Positions 11,766 through 22,259 of a DNA stretch of 64,000 nt are shown here, one piece after another. The DNA lies in assembly GCA_024234615.1 (NCBI GenBank), contig JACKNY010000001.1, positions 252,501-316,500 of the forward strand, given 5' to 3'. The notes under the pieces are model-generated. The model had not been told where the DNA came from. It did not search any database and saw only the letters and a program-made list of their open reading frames with translations. The DNA comes from Pseudomonadales bacterium (GTDB taxonomy: Bacteria; Pseudomonadota; Gammaproteobacteria; Pseudomonadales; IMCC2047). Each line of letters opens with the position of its first letter. Within the stretch, counting starts at the first letter, position 1. Both the position numbers and the translations under genes were made by a program.

Positions 11766-12017
11766 TTGGGCCGGTTAGCGGCCTAAAGCAGAACTTTGGG
11801 GTTGCCGCTGTTTAGCGCAGGGGTGGCTGTCAAAGACCGCAGGTGCAAAAGTGGCTGGTAAAGTACTTTAGCTTAAAACCCCAACCTGCGCAGATGGTGT
11901 GACGCGATACGGCTGTATGGTGTCACCGGTAATGCCCGGATAGCTGGATGAATAAAATGGCTTATTCGGGGTAATGTAACCGTTGGGAACCCCCAACAAA
12001 TTATAGGAGTAATGCAA
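11766..12017 (+). promoter_or_regulatory. rplJ leader (probable L10 autoregulatory region)
   Basis: This 252-base leader precedes rplJ, where E. coli carries the L10-(L7/L12) binding leader that represses translation. A long-range pairing is visible: TTTGGGGTT near 11795-11803 with AACCCCAA near 11876-11884, plus smaller local hairpins. Position and structure fit the known regulation; no binding site was proven here. Confidence 0.5.
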
Positions 12018-12548
12018 GTGGCATTAAGACTCGAAGACAAAAAAGCAATTGTCGCTGAAGTCAATGAAGCTGCTGGTAGCGCTCTGGCTGCTGTGTTGGC
12101 TGATTATCATGGCCTCACAGTTGAGCAAATGACTGACCTGCGCAAGCAGGCGCGTGCGTCCGGTGTTTATTTGCGTGTTGTGCGCAATACATTGCTCAAA
12201 CGCGCCGTCGAAGGTACTGAGTACGAGTGTATTCAATCAGCTCTTACCGGTCCTACGATTCTGGCATTTTCGCAAGAAGATCCAGGCTCAGCGGCTCGTC
12301 TGGTTCAAGGTTTCGCCAAAGAGAATAAACAGCTCGAAGTGAAGGCGTTATCTGTGGGCGGTAAACTATTAGCAGCAGATCAAATTGATGTGCTGGCTAA
12401 GTTGCCGACCAAAGATCAGGCGATATCCATGCTGATGAGCGTGATGCAGGCTCCAGTTGCTAAGCTGGCGCGTACCCTTAACGAAGTGCCTGGCAAGTTG
12501 GTGCGTACAATGGCGGCAGTTCGTGATCAGAAACAAGAGGCGGCTTAG
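12018..12548 (+). CDS. rplJ: 50S ribosomal protein L10
   Basis: L10 anchors the L7/L12 dimers to the stalk. The 176 aa begin ALRLEDKKAIVAEV, which aligns with the E. coli N-terminus, so the GTG at 12018 is the likely start; the ATG at 12012 lies only two bases after the AGGAG ribosome site (12005-12009), whereas GTG is at a normal distance. The C-terminal helix that binds L7/L12 is present. rplL follows after 50 bases. Confidence 0.95.
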   Translation: MALRLEDKKAIVAEVNEAAGSALAAVLADYHGLTVEQMTDLRKQARASGVYLRVVRNTLLKRAVEGTEYECIQSALTGPTILAFSQEDPGSAARLVQGFAKENKQLEVKALSVGGKLLAADQIDVLAKLPTKDQAISMLMSVMQAPVAKLARTLNEVPGKLVRTMAAVRDQKQEAA

Positions 12549-12598
12549 ATTAAGCGGCTATTCATTTAACGGTTTTAATTTGTTAGGAGATTGGAGTC

Positions 12599-12979
12599 AT
12601 GGCTCTATCTAAAGAAGATATTTTAAATGCAATTGCTGAAATGAGCGTGATGGATGTAGTTCAGCTGATCGAAGCAATGGAAGAAAAGTTTGGAGTGTCA
12701 GCGGCAGCAGCTGTTGCGGCAGCTCCTGCAGCGGCTGCTGGTGATGCTGGTGCGGCGGCAGTAGAGCAAACTGAGTTTGACGTTATTCTAACCGCCGCAG
12801 GCGAGAAGAAAGTTAACGTTATTAAAGCGGTTCGCACTATTACCGGTCTTGGTTTGAAAGAAGCCAAAGATATGGTAGACAGCGCACCTTCTACAGTTAA
12901 AGAAGGTGCCAGCAAGGACGAAGCGGAAGAGATTAAAAAGCAGTTAGTTGAAGCTGGTGCGAGCGTAGAGCTTAAGTAA
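12599..12979 (+). CDS. rplL: 50S ribosomal protein L7/L12
   Basis: This is the multi-copy stalk protein that recruits and stimulates translational GTPases. The 126 aa show the N-terminal dimerisation domain, an Ala-rich flexible hinge (about residues 38-58), and the C-terminal factor-binding domain with GLGLKEAKDMVDSAP. A TTAGGAG ribosome site precedes the start. The gene is followed by an attenuator before rpoB. Confidence 0.98.
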   Translation: MALSKEDILNAIAEMSVMDVVQLIEAMEEKFGVSAAAAVAAAPAAAAGDAGAAAVEQTEFDVILTAAGEKKVNVIKAVRTITGLGLKEAKDMVDSAPSTVKEGASKDEAEEIKKQLVEAGASVELK

Positions 12980-13013
12980 TTGCCAGTCGTTGAATAGTGC
13001 TTTTTAGTCCATT

Positions 13014-13044
13014 GGCTGGCAGTGCGAAGCGCTGCCAGCCTTTT
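13014..13044 (+). terminator. Attenuator between rplL and rpoB
   Basis: GGCTGGCAG at 13014-13022 pairs with CTGCCAGCC at 13032-13040, followed by TTTT. Its position matches the partial terminator of E. coli that lets only part of the transcription from the L7/L12 gene reach rpoBC. Confidence 0.75.
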
Positions 13045-13183
13045 GCCGTTGCTAAATGCAGTAAAAGTACAGGTGTCGGTTATAGTGAATAACCGCAAGC
13101 CAAATTAAATTTCCAACTGCCCTGAGGTTGACTTTCAGTATCAGGGTTTACTGGAAAGCTAGTGACAAGATCGAGGAATACTG

Positions 13184-16100
13184 ATGGCTTACTCATATAC
13201 AGAGAAAAAACGCCTTCGTAAGGAATTTGGTAAATTACCAACAGTTATGGATATCCCCTATTTATTGGCGATCCAGCTGGACTCTTACCGAAGCTTTTTG
13301 CAGCCTGATAGTTCGGCTGAAAACCGCGTTGAGGTTGGATTGCAGGCCGCATTCCAATCGGTTTTCCCAATTACCAGCTACTCTGGTAGTGCCGCGCTGG
13401 AATACGTTTCTTATGCGTTGGGTGTGCCAGCATTCGACGTCAAGGAATGCCAGCTCAGAGGTGTGACCTATGCGGCCCCGCTAAGGGTGAAAGTGCGGTT
13501 AGTCATCTATGATCGCGAGTCATCCAATAAAGTCGTGAAAGATATCAAAGAACAGGAAGTCTATATGGGCGAAATGCCCTTAATGACGGATAATGGAACC
13601 TTTGTGATTAATGGCACCGAGCGTGTTGTGGTGTCCCAATTACACCGTTCTCCCGGTGTATTCTTCGATCATGACAAAGGTAAAACCCATTCATCGGGTA
13701 AGCTGCTCTACTCTGCGCGAATTATACCCTACCGTGGTTCTTGGTTGGATTTTGAGTTCGACCCGAAAGACAGCGTATTTGTTCGGATTGACCGACGTCG
13801 GAAATTGCCAGCGACCATTTTGTTGCGGGCGCTAGGTTATACAGCAGAACAAATTCTCTCAATGTTCTTTGAAAACAGCGTTTTCCATATCAGTAAAACT
13901 GGCTATAAACTCGAGCTGGAAGCGAACCGGCTGCGTGGTGAAACGGCAACTTTTGATATCCGTGATGCCAAAGGGGGCATTATCGTAGAGGCGGGGCGTC
14001 GTATTACGGCACGACATATTCGCGAAATTGAAAAGACTAAAACTAAGAAGTTGGAAGTTCCACGAGAGTATCTATTTGGTAAGGTGCTGGCGAAGGATAT
14101 GGTTAACCCTGAAACGGGTGAGATTATCTGTGAAGCTAATGCCGAGATAACCGATGAGATTCTGGTGCAGATAGAAGCGGCTGAGATCAAAATGATCGAA
14201 ACGCTCTACACTAATGATCTTGACTGTGGTCCTTTTATTTCAGACACATTGCGCAATGATTCTTCGAGAAATCAGCTCGAAGCACTGGTTGAAATTTACC
14301 GTATGATGCGCCCAGGTGAGCCACCCACAAAAGAGTCGGCAGAAAACCTATTCCATAATTTATTCTTTACTGCGGAACGTTACGACCTGTCAGCGGTTGG
14401 CCGTATGAAAATGAATCGTCGTATCGGACGAGAGGACGAGCAAGGCCCTGGAATTCTTTATGATGGGCATTATTTTGGTCAGCGCAATGATGAGACCTCG
14501 AAAAATCTTGTCGCGGAAAATGGTCAGTGGTCAGACGTAATTGATGTGTTAAAAACCCTGATTAATATCCGTAATGGTTTTGGTACGGTTGATGACATTG
14601 ACCATCTGGGTAACCGTCGTGTTCGTTCTGTTGGCGAAATGGCAGAAAATCAATTCCGTGTAGGGTTGGTGCGAGTGGAAAGGGCTGTTCGTGAGCGCTT
14701 AAGCACGGCTGAATCTGAAGGCTTAATGCCGAAGGATATGATCAATGCTAAACCTGTGGCGGCCGCCGTCAAAGAATTTTTCGGCTCGAGCCAGCTATCC
14801 CAGTTTATGGATCAAAATAATCCCCTCTCTGAAGTGACGCACAAGCGTCGCGTATCGGCGTTGGGACCGGGTGGTTTGACGCGTGAACGCGCTGGGTTTG
14901 AAGTGCGTGATGTGCATCCAACACACTACGGTCGAGTCTGTCCGATTGAAACACCGGAAGGGCCGAATATTGGGTTGATTAATTCGTTAGCAGGATATGC
15001 GCGTACCAACCATTATGGCTTTCTTGAAAGTCCCTACCGTAAGGTGGTCAATGGCAAGGTGACCGATGAAATTGAATACATCACGGCAATTGACGAAGGC
15101 GACTATGTTATCGCGCAGGCAAGCGCGGCGGTAGATGGCAAGGGTAATTTGACCGACGAGCTGGTTCAGGTGCGCCATCAGAACGAGTTTACGGTAAAAC
15201 CGCCAGAAGCGGTTAACTTAATGGATGTTTCTCCGCGTCAGGTGGTCTCCATTGCGGCATCTCTGATTCCGTTCCTGGAACATGATGATGCGAACCGCGC
15301 CTTGATGGGTTCGAACATGCAGCGTCAAGCTGTACCGACTTTGCGTGCAGAAGCACCCTTGGTTGGAACCGGGATGGAGCGTTTTGTTGCGCGCGACTCG
15401 GGTGTCTGTGTTGTGGCAGATCGTGGTGGCGTGATTGACAGTGTTGATGCTGCGAAAATTGTGGTGCGAGTGGCGGATGCAGAAACAGCGTCGGGTGAAG
15501 CGGGTGTTGATATCTATAACCTGACTAAATATACCCGGTCTAACCAAAATACCTGTATTAACCAAACACCCTTGGTGCGCCAGGGTGAAAAAATCGCCCG
15601 TGGTGATATCCTTGCCGACGGCCCTTCTGTGGATATCGGAGAATTGGCGTTAGGGCAGAATATGCGCATTGCGTTCATGCCTTGGAACGGTTACAACTTC
15701 GAGGACTCGATTCTGATCTCTGAGCGTGTCGCTCAGGAAGATCGTTTTACCACTATCCATATTCAGGAATTAACCTGTGTCGCACGTGATACCAAGTTAG
15801 GTTCTGAGGAAATTACCGCAGATATTCCCAATGTCGGTGAAAGCGCGCTGGGGAAACTGGATGAGTCGGGCATCGTTTATATCGGTGCGGAAGTGAATCC
15901 GGGCGATATTCTGGTGGGTAAGGTGACGCCAAAGGGTGAAACCCAGTTAACGCCAGAAGAAAAGTTGCTGCGCGCTATTTTTGGCGAGAAAGCTTCTGAC
16001 GTAAAAGATACCTCTTTACGTTGCAAAACAGCGATGTCTGGTACGGTTATTGATGTGCAGGTCTTTACTCGTGATGGGGTGCCGAAAGACCCCCGGGCAC

Positions 16101-17323
16101 TTTCTATTGAAAAGAGCATGCTGGACGAGTATCGCCAGGATTTAGATGAAGAGTATCGTATCGTCGAAACCGCAACCTTTGAGCGTTTAATGCAAACCAT
16201 GGTAGGTAAGTCGGTTGAAGGTGCTCCAGGTTTAAAGAAGGGCGATAAGTTAACGAAGGAATATCTGGGTGAACTGGCCAGAGAAAGTTGGTTCAAAATT
16301 CGGGTGACTGATGAGAAGGCGGCGCTGCAGTTGGAAAAAGCAGAATCGTTGTTGGCTGATCGTCGTGAAGAGCTCGATGAAAAGTTGGAAAACAAAAAAC
16401 GCAAGTTGCAAACGGGCGATGATCTTGCTCCGGGCGTACTCAAAATTGTAAAAGTTTATCTGGCTACCAAACGTCGTATTCAGCCAGGCGATAAGATGGC
16501 GGGTCGTCACGGAAACAAGGGCGTTATTTCAGCCATTATGCCGATTGAAGATATGCCTTATGACGTCAACGGTAACCCCGTTGATATCGTGCTTAACCCC
16601 TTGGGTGTGCCGTCTCGTATGAACGTTGGACAGGTGCTTGAAACCCATCTTGGTTTAGCGGCAAAAGGTATCGGTGAAAAAATAGATGCCATGCTTAAGG
16701 CGAATGCCAAAGCTGCTGAAATGCGTAAACTGTTGGAGCAGGTTTATAACAAGCTTGGCGGTCGGGAAGAGAACCTGAAGGAGTTTAACGACGAAGATCT
16801 AATGGAGATGGCGGGCAATTTGCGTCGTGGTGTACCTATCGCGACACCCGCATTTGATGGTGCTGCTGAGTCTGAAATTAAGGCCATGCTGAAGTTGGCG
16901 GACTTGCCGGAAAGCGGTCAGATCACTCTGTACGATGGCCGTACTGGTGAGGAGTTTGATCGTCAGGTAACGGTTGGCTACATGTATATGCTGAAACTCA
17001 ATCACCTGGTTGATGACAAAATGCATGCTCGTTCCACTGGCTCGTACAGTCTGGTAACGCAACAGCCGTTGGGTGGTAAAGCCCAGTTTGGCGGACAGCG
17101 TTTTGGGGAGATGGAAGTTTGGGCGTTGGAGGCTTATGGCGCGGCTTACACCTTACAGGAAATGTTAACGGTGAAATCCGACGATGTGAATGGCCGTACG
17201 CGCATGTATAAAAACATTGTCGATGGCGATCATCGTATGGAACCAGGCATGCCGGAGTCCTTTAACGTACTGCTAAAAGAAATTCGCTCACTCGGTATTG
17301 ATATGGAGCTGGATAATGATTAA
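13184..17323 (+). CDS. rpoB: DNA-directed RNA polymerase subunit beta
   Basis: The 1379-aa beta subunit (E. coli 1342) forms half of the polymerase active-site cleft. The rifampicin pocket (around 14785-14920) reads QLSQFMDQNNPL then THKRRVSALGP, so the residues equivalent to E. coli D516, H526 and S531 are the sensitive-type ones. The conserved GDKMAGRHGNKG near residue 1105 carries active-site lysines. The C-terminal segment contacting beta' is intact. No inserted domain is obvious; the extra length is spread over lineage-variable regions. It lies in the rplKAJL-rpoBC arrangement, 116 bases ahead of rpoC. Confidence 0.99.
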   Translation: MAYSYTEKKRLRKEFGKLPTVMDIPYLLAIQLDSYRSFLQPDSSAENRVEVGLQAAFQSVFPITSYSGSAALEYVSYALGVPAFDVKECQLRGVTYAAPLRVKVRLVIYDRESSNKVVKDIKEQEVYMGEMPLMTDNGTFVINGTERVVVSQLHRSPGVFFDHDKGKTHSSGKLLYSARIIPYRGSWLDFEFDPKDSVFVRIDRRRKLPATILLRALGYTAEQILSMFFENSVFHISKTGYKLELEANRLRGETATFDIRDAKGGIIVEAGRRITARHIREIEKTKTKKLEVPREYLFGKVLAKDMVNPETGEIICEANAEITDEILVQIEAAEIKMIETLYTNDLDCGPFISDTLRNDSSRNQLEALVEIYRMMRPGEPPTKESAENLFHNLFFTAERYDLSAVGRMKMNRRIGREDEQGPGILYDGHYFGQRNDETSKNLVAENGQWSDVIDVLKTLINIRNGFGTVDDIDHLGNRRVRSVGEMAENQFRVGLVRVERAVRERLSTAESEGLMPKDMINAKPVAAAVKEFFGSSQLSQFMDQNNPLSEVTHKRRVSALGPGGLTRERAGFEVRDVHPTHYGRVCPIETPEGPNIGLINSLAGYARTNHYGFLESPYRKVVNGKVTDEIEYITAIDEGDYVIAQASAAVDGKGNLTDELVQVRHQNEFTVKPPEAVNLMDVSPRQVVSIAASLIPFLEHDDANRALMGSNMQRQAVPTLRAEAPLVGTGMERFVARDSGVCVVADRGGVIDSVDAAKIVVRVADAETASGEAGVDIYNLTKYTRSNQNTCINQTPLVRQGEKIARGDILADGPSVDIGELALGQNMRIAFMPWNGYNFEDSILISERVAQEDRFTTIHIQELTCVARDTKLGSEEITADIPNVGESALGKLDESGIVYIGAEVNPGDILVGKVTPKGETQLTPEEKLLRAIFGEKASDVKDTSLRCKTAMSGTVIDVQVFTRDGVPKDPRALSIEKSMLDEYRQDLDEEYRIVETATFERLMQTMVGKSVEGAPGLKKGDKLTKEYLGELARESWFKIRVTDEKAALQLEKAESLLADRREELDEKLENKKRKLQTGDDLAPGVLKIVKVYLATKRRIQPGDKMAGRHGNKGVISAIMPIEDMPYDVNGNPVDIVLNPLGVPSRMNVGQVLETHLGLAAKGIGEKIDAMLKANAKAAEMRKLLEQVYNKLGGREENLKEFNDEDLMEMAGNLRRGVPIATPAFDGAAESEIKAMLKLADLPESGQITLYDGRTGEEFDRQVTVGYMYMLKLNHLVDDKMHARSTGSYSLVTQQPLGGKAQFGGQRFGEMEVWALEAYGAAYTLQEMLTVKSDDVNGRTRMYKNIVDGDHRMEPGMPESFNVLLKEIRSLGIDMELDND

Positions 17324-17439
17324 GCAGTCTCGGGCTGCAAAGGTGAGTACATAGGTTTTGCCGAGCTGTCCTAAACACCGTTGTTCGGCTAACTCGTTGA
17401 ATCGATAAAATTCAAAACCTCCTTCTGGAGAAGTGACTG

Positions 17440-20400
17440 ATGAAAGATTTATTAAATCTACTAAAAGCGCAAGCACACGATGAAGAGTTCGACTCCATTC
17501 GGATCGGGCTAGCGTCACCCGATATGATACGTTCCTGGTCTTTTGGCGAAGTAAAAAAACCTGAAACCATCAACTATCGTACCTTCAAGCCGGAACGGGA
17601 TGGCCTGTTCTGTGCCAAAATCTTTGGACCGGTTAAGGATTATGAATGTTTATGCGGCAAATATAAGCGGCTAAAACACCGTGGCGTGATCTGTGAAAAA
17701 TGTGGCGTTGAAGTCGCGTTGGCGAAAGTGCGTCGTGAGCGCATGGGGCATATTGAGCTGGCTAGCCCGGTTGCCCATATTTGGTTCCTCAAATCGTTAC
17801 CCTCACGTATTGGCTTGCTGCTGGATATGACGCTACGTGATATCGAACGTGTACTGTACTTTGAGTCTTTTATCGTTATTGACCCTGGTATGACCACTTT
17901 GGAGCAGGGCCAAATTCTGAATGATGAGCAGTATTTCGAAGCTCTGGAAGAGTTCGGCGATGACTTTAGCGCGAAAATGGGCGCTGAAGCCATTCAGGAA
18001 TTAATGAAGGATCTGGACTTAGAGGGCGAGATTAAAACAATTCGCGATGAAATTCCCGATATTAATTCGGAAACGCGTATTCGAAAGTTATCAAAACGCT
18101 TAAAGCTGATGGAAGCTTTCCATGCTTCGGGCAACAAGCCAGAATGGATGGTGATGGATGTGCTGCCGATATTGCCGCCAGATTTGCGTCCTTTGGTGCC
18201 ACTAGACGGTGGCCGTTTTGCTACTTCTGATTTGAACGATTTATATCGCCGTGTGATTAACCGTAATAACCGTCTGAAGCGCCTGCTCGAACTGAGCGCG
18301 CCAGATATCATCGTGCGTAACGAAAAGCGTATGCTGCAGGAGTCAGTGGATGCGTTGTTGGATAATGGACGACGTGGGAGAGCTATCACGGGTTCCAACA
18401 AGCGTCCATTAAAATCTTTGGCTGATATGATCAAGGGTAAACAGGGTCGTTTCCGTCAGAACTTATTGGGTAAGCGCGTTGACTATTCCGGTCGTTCGGT
18501 GATTGTTGTCGGACCTAGGCTGAAACTGCATCAGTGCGGGCTACCGAAAAAGATGGCGCTAGAGCTGTTCAAGCCTTTTATTTTTAGCAAGCTCGAACTG
18601 CGCGGCTTGGCAACCACCATTAAAGCCGCGAAGAAAATGGTTGAACGAGAAACCCCGGAAGTATGGGATATTTTGGCGGAAGTTATTCGTGAGCATCCGG
18701 TAATGCTTAACCGTGCGCCAACATTGCATAGGCTTGGTATTCAAGCCTTTGAGCCAGAGCTGATCGAAGGTAAAGCGATCCAATTACACCCTCTAGTTTG
18801 TGCTGCCTATAACGCAGACTTTGATGGTGACCAAATGGCCGTCCATCTGCCGTTGACCATTGAGGCACAAATGGAAGCGCGTGCATTGATGATGTCGACT
18901 AACAATATTCTATCGCCAGCGAACGGCGATCCGATTATTGTCCCGTCGCAGGATGTGGTGCTGGGTCTGTACTACATGACCCGGGAACGTGTTAATGCCA
19001 AGGGCGAAGGCATGATGTTTGCCGACATCGAAGAGTTGCAGCGTGCCTATGGTGCAAAGCAAGTGGATTTGCAGGCAAAGATTAAGATTCGTATTACCCA
19101 GACTGTGCGAGATATTAACACGGATGTCGAAGATGTATGCTCAACTCAATTGGTAGAAACGACCACCGGGCGAGCCATTCTGTTCAATGTGGTTCCCAAG
19201 GGGTTACCCTTTTCGCTGGTTAATCAGCCAATGACCAAAAAGGCGATTTCACGCCTAATTAACAGCTGCTACCGCAACGTTGGTTTGAAAGAAACGGTCA
19301 TTTTTGCTGATCAGTTAATGTATACCGGCTTTCATTATGCCACGATTTCTGGTTGTTCGATCGGTGTAAATGACTTTGTTATTCCTGATGAAAAGGCCCA
19401 AATTATTGCCGCTGCGGAAATAGAGGTGAAAGAGATTGAGGGGCAGTATGCTTCTGGCTTGGTCACCCAGGGTGAGAAATATAATAAGGTCGTGGATATC
19501 TGGTCGCGCGCGAATGAAATGGTTGCTAATGCGATGATGGCGACGCTGGGTACCGAGAAAGTTATCGCCCGAGATGGCAGTGAAGTGGATCAAGAGTCCT
19601 TTAACTCGGTTTATATCATGGCCGACTCGGGAGCACGGGGTTCTCCGGCGCAGATTCGACAGTTGGCCGGTATGCGTGGTTTGATGGCGAAGCCGGACGG
19701 CTCCATTATTGAAACACCTATTACTGCAAACTTCCGTGAAGGTTTGTCGGTATTACAGTACTTTATTTCCACCCACGGTGCTCGTAAAGGTCTTGCTGAT
19801 ACGGCACTAAAAACAGCCAACTCTGGATATTTAACGCGCCGTTTGGTGGATGTGGCTCAGGATCTCGTGGTGACAGATCATGACTGCGGAACCGAAAATG
19901 GTTTGCTGATGACACCCTTGATTGAAGGGGGTGAGATAGTTGTGCCGTTGGGGAACCGCGTGTTAGGTCGTGTTGTTGCTCGGGATATCACTGTGCCGGG
20001 TAAAGATGACGAAATCGTATTGCCGGCCGGAACGCTGATTGATGAAAAGAAAGTCCAGCTTATCGATGAAAATAACATCGACGAAATTCTGGTGCGTTCA
20101 CCCATTAGCTGCGAAATACGGCATGGTATCTGTACTAATTGTTATGGTCGTGATTTGGGTCGTGGGCATCTGGTCAATATCGGAGAAGCCGTGGGTGTTA
20201 TTGCTGCACAATCGATTGGTGAGCCTGGCACGCAGTTAACGATGCGTACCTTCCACATTGGTGGTGCGGCATCCAGCTCTTCTACCGTTGATAACGTGCA
20301 AATTAAGCACGGTGGTGTGTTACGTTTGCACAATGTTAAGCACATCGATCGCAAAGGTGGTGAGTCTGTGGTTGTATCTCGTTCAGGCTCGCTGGCGATT

Positions 20401-21663
20401 GCGGATGAGCACGGTCGGGAGCGCGAACGCTACAAAATTCCCTATGGTACTTTGCTGACAGCGAAGGAAGGCGCCAAAGTGAAGGCGGGCCAGGTGATCG
20501 CTACCTGGGATCCGCATACGCACCCCATCGTGACGGAAGTGGCAGGACGTGTCTTATTCCATGAAATGGAAGATGGCATCACTGTTAAACATCAGACGGA
20601 TGAGCTAACAGGTTTGTCCAATATTCAGGTGATCGACCCGAAAGATCGCCCCGCGGCCGGTAAAGATATGCGGCCAATGGTCAAGCTGGTTGATAAAAAG
20701 GGTAAGGATCTATGCTTAGCGGGTACTGAAGTGCCTGCGCACTACATGCTGCCAGCGAATGCCTTGCTGAGTATGAGTGATGCTGCGGATGTGGCGATTG
20801 GTGATATTATCGCGCGGATTCCGCAGGAAAGTTCAAAAACGCGAGATATTACCGGTGGTTTGCCGCGCGTAGCAGATCTGTTCGAAGCGCGTAAGCCAAA
20901 GGAGTCTTCAATTCTGGCAGAAATTACCGGGACCATTAGTTACGGAAAAGAAACTAAGGGTAAGAAGCGCTTGGTGATTACGCCTACCGATGGTGGTGAT
21001 CACTATGAAGAGCTGATTCCAAAATGGCGTGTTTTGAATGTCTTTGAAGGTGAGAAGGTTGAGAAAGGTGAGGTTATTTCCGATGGCCCATCAAATCCAC
21101 ACGATATTCTCCGTCTCAAGGGCGTAAGCGCGTTGGCGGAATACATCGTTGACGAAATACAGGAAGTTTATCGTTTGCAAGGTGTTGCTATTAACGATAA
21201 GCACATTGAAGTCATCGTGCGCCAAATGCTACGTAAAGTCGATGTGACTAATGCTGGCGGCACAAGCCTGATTAAAGGTGATCAGGTTGAATACAATACA
21301 TTGTTGGAAGCAAATGAGTTGGCGGTTAAAGGTAAGGTTGAGGTTGCTGAATTTGAGCGCTTGCTGTTAGGCATAACCAAAGCATCCTTGGCGACGGAAT
21401 CCTTTATTTCAGCGGCATCTTTCCAGGAAACAACCCGAGTGTTGACGGAAGCGGCGGTAACCGGCAAGAAAGACTATCTGCGGGGCTTAAAGGAAAACGT
21501 AGTAGTCGGTCGCTTAATTCCGGCTGGAACTGGATTGGCTTACCACGCAGAGCGTAAGCGTAAACGCTTAGCCGAAGCGGCAGTTAAAGCTGGCGCTGGA
21601 TCAGTAAGCGCAGATGAAGTGGAACAGGCGCTTACTGAAGCGCTGAACATTTCCAGTTCTTAG
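17440..21663 (+). CDS. rpoC: DNA-directed RNA polymerase subunit beta'
   Basis: The 1407-aa beta' subunit (the E. coli length) carries the catalytic magnesium loop NADFDGDQMAVH near residues 458-469. The N-terminal zinc ribbon is visible as CLCGKYKRLKHRGVICEKC (about 70-88), and the second zinc site as CEIRHGICTNCYGRDLGRGH in the C-terminal half. The bridge helix and trigger loop regions are present with no truncation. A CTTCTGGAG ribosome site precedes the ATG. Downstream, transcription of rpsL restarts from its own promoter. Confidence 0.99.
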   Translation: MKDLLNLLKAQAHDEEFDSIRIGLASPDMIRSWSFGEVKKPETINYRTFKPERDGLFCAKIFGPVKDYECLCGKYKRLKHRGVICEKCGVEVALAKVRRERMGHIELASPVAHIWFLKSLPSRIGLLLDMTLRDIERVLYFESFIVIDPGMTTLEQGQILNDEQYFEALEEFGDDFSAKMGAEAIQELMKDLDLEGEIKTIRDEIPDINSETRIRKLSKRLKLMEAFHASGNKPEWMVMDVLPILPPDLRPLVPLDGGRFATSDLNDLYRRVINRNNRLKRLLELSAPDIIVRNEKRMLQESVDALLDNGRRGRAITGSNKRPLKSLADMIKGKQGRFRQNLLGKRVDYSGRSVIVVGPRLKLHQCGLPKKMALELFKPFIFSKLELRGLATTIKAAKKMVERETPEVWDILAEVIREHPVMLNRAPTLHRLGIQAFEPELIEGKAIQLHPLVCAAYNADFDGDQMAVHLPLTIEAQMEARALMMSTNNILSPANGDPIIVPSQDVVLGLYYMTRERVNAKGEGMMFADIEELQRAYGAKQVDLQAKIKIRITQTVRDINTDVEDVCSTQLVETTTGRAILFNVVPKGLPFSLVNQPMTKKAISRLINSCYRNVGLKETVIFADQLMYTGFHYATISGCSIGVNDFVIPDEKAQIIAAAEIEVKEIEGQYASGLVTQGEKYNKVVDIWSRANEMVANAMMATLGTEKVIARDGSEVDQESFNSVYIMADSGARGSPAQIRQLAGMRGLMAKPDGSIIETPITANFREGLSVLQYFISTHGARKGLADTALKTANSGYLTRRLVDVAQDLVVTDHDCGTENGLLMTPLIEGGEIVVPLGNRVLGRVVARDITVPGKDDEIVLPAGTLIDEKKVQLIDENNIDEILVRSPISCEIRHGICTNCYGRDLGRGHLVNIGEAVGVIAAQSIGEPGTQLTMRTFHIGGAASSSSTVDNVQIKHGGVLRLHNVKHIDRKGGESVVVSRSGSLAIADEHGRERERYKIPYGTLLTAKEGAKVKAGQVIATWDPHTHPIVTEVAGRVLFHEMEDGITVKHQTDELTGLSNIQVIDPKDRPAAGKDMRPMVKLVDKKGKDLCLAGTEVPAHYMLPANALLSMSDAADVAIGDIIARIPQESSKTRDITGGLPRVADLFEARKPKESSILAEITGTISYGKETKGKKRLVITPTDGGDHYEELIPKWRVLNVFEGEKVEKGEVISDGPSNPHDILRLKGVSALAEYIVDEIQEVYRLQGVAINDKHIEVIVRQMLRKVDVTNAGGTSLIKGDQVEYNTLLEANELAVKGKVEVAEFERLLLGITKASLATESFISAASFQETTRVLTEAAVTGKKDYLRGLKENVVVGRLIPAGTGLAYHAERKRKRLAEAAVKAGAGSVSADEVEQALTEALNISSS

Positions 21664-21688
21664 CAATCATTTCTTCGCGTGATATTGC

Positions 21689-21717
21689 TTGACGGATGGG
21701 TGCGGGGTCATTAGAAT
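21689..21717 (+). promoter_or_regulatory. Promoter of the str operon
   Basis: TTGACG at 21689-21694 and TAGAAT at 21712-21717 are separated by exactly 17 bases. The start would be near 21724, about 57 bases before rpsL. Confidence 0.65.
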
Positions 21718-21780
21718 CTCGCATCCTTTATTATAGGCAGGGCATTCCTGTCATTATTTTTTATCTAGTTGGAGTATTAA

Positions 21781-22152
21781 ATGGCAACGATCAACCAATT
21801 GGTTCGTAAGCCACGTAAAAAGAAAGTAGCCAAAAGTGACGTGCCAGCGTTACAGTCCTGTCCTCAGCGGCGGGGTGTCTGTACGCGGGTTTATACCACG
21901 ACGCCGAAAAAGCCAAACTCTGCATTACGTAAAGTCTGTCGGGTGCGTTTGACTAACGGATTTGAGGTTTCCTCATATATTGGTGGTGAGGGTCACAATT
22001 TGCAGGAGCACTCAGTAATTCTCATCCGTGGCGGTCGAGTCAAAGATCTACCGGGTGTGCGCTACCATACCGTGCGTGGCAGTCTGGATACTTCGGGTGT
22101 GAGCGATCGTAAGCAGGCTCGATCCAAGTATGGAACCAAACGACCCAAGTAA
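21781..22152 (+). CDS. rpsL: 30S ribosomal protein S12
   Basis: S12 sits at the decoding centre and controls accuracy. The 123 aa include TTPKKPNSALRKVCR, with the lysine mutated in streptomycin-resistant strains intact, and GGRVKDLPGVRYHTVRG with the second resistance-site lysine and the aspartate that RimO methylthiolates in E. coli. These are streptomycin-sensitive-type residues. A TTGGAG site lies 8 bases before the ATG. It starts the rpsL-rpsG-fusA-tuf operon. Confidence 0.99.
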   Translation: MATINQLVRKPRKKKVAKSDVPALQSCPQRRGVCTRVYTTTPKKPNSALRKVCRVRLTNGFEVSSYIGGEGHNLQEHSVILIRGGRVKDLPGVRYHTVRGSLDTSGVSDRKQARSKYGTKRPK

Positions 22153-22259
22153 AGTTTTAAATGGGGTTGCGTGATTTTCGATGCGTAACTCTATAGTAAG
22201 GCCAAGTGATTTCGAGTGAAATGTATCTTGGGAAACCCTGAATTGATAAGGTAATTATT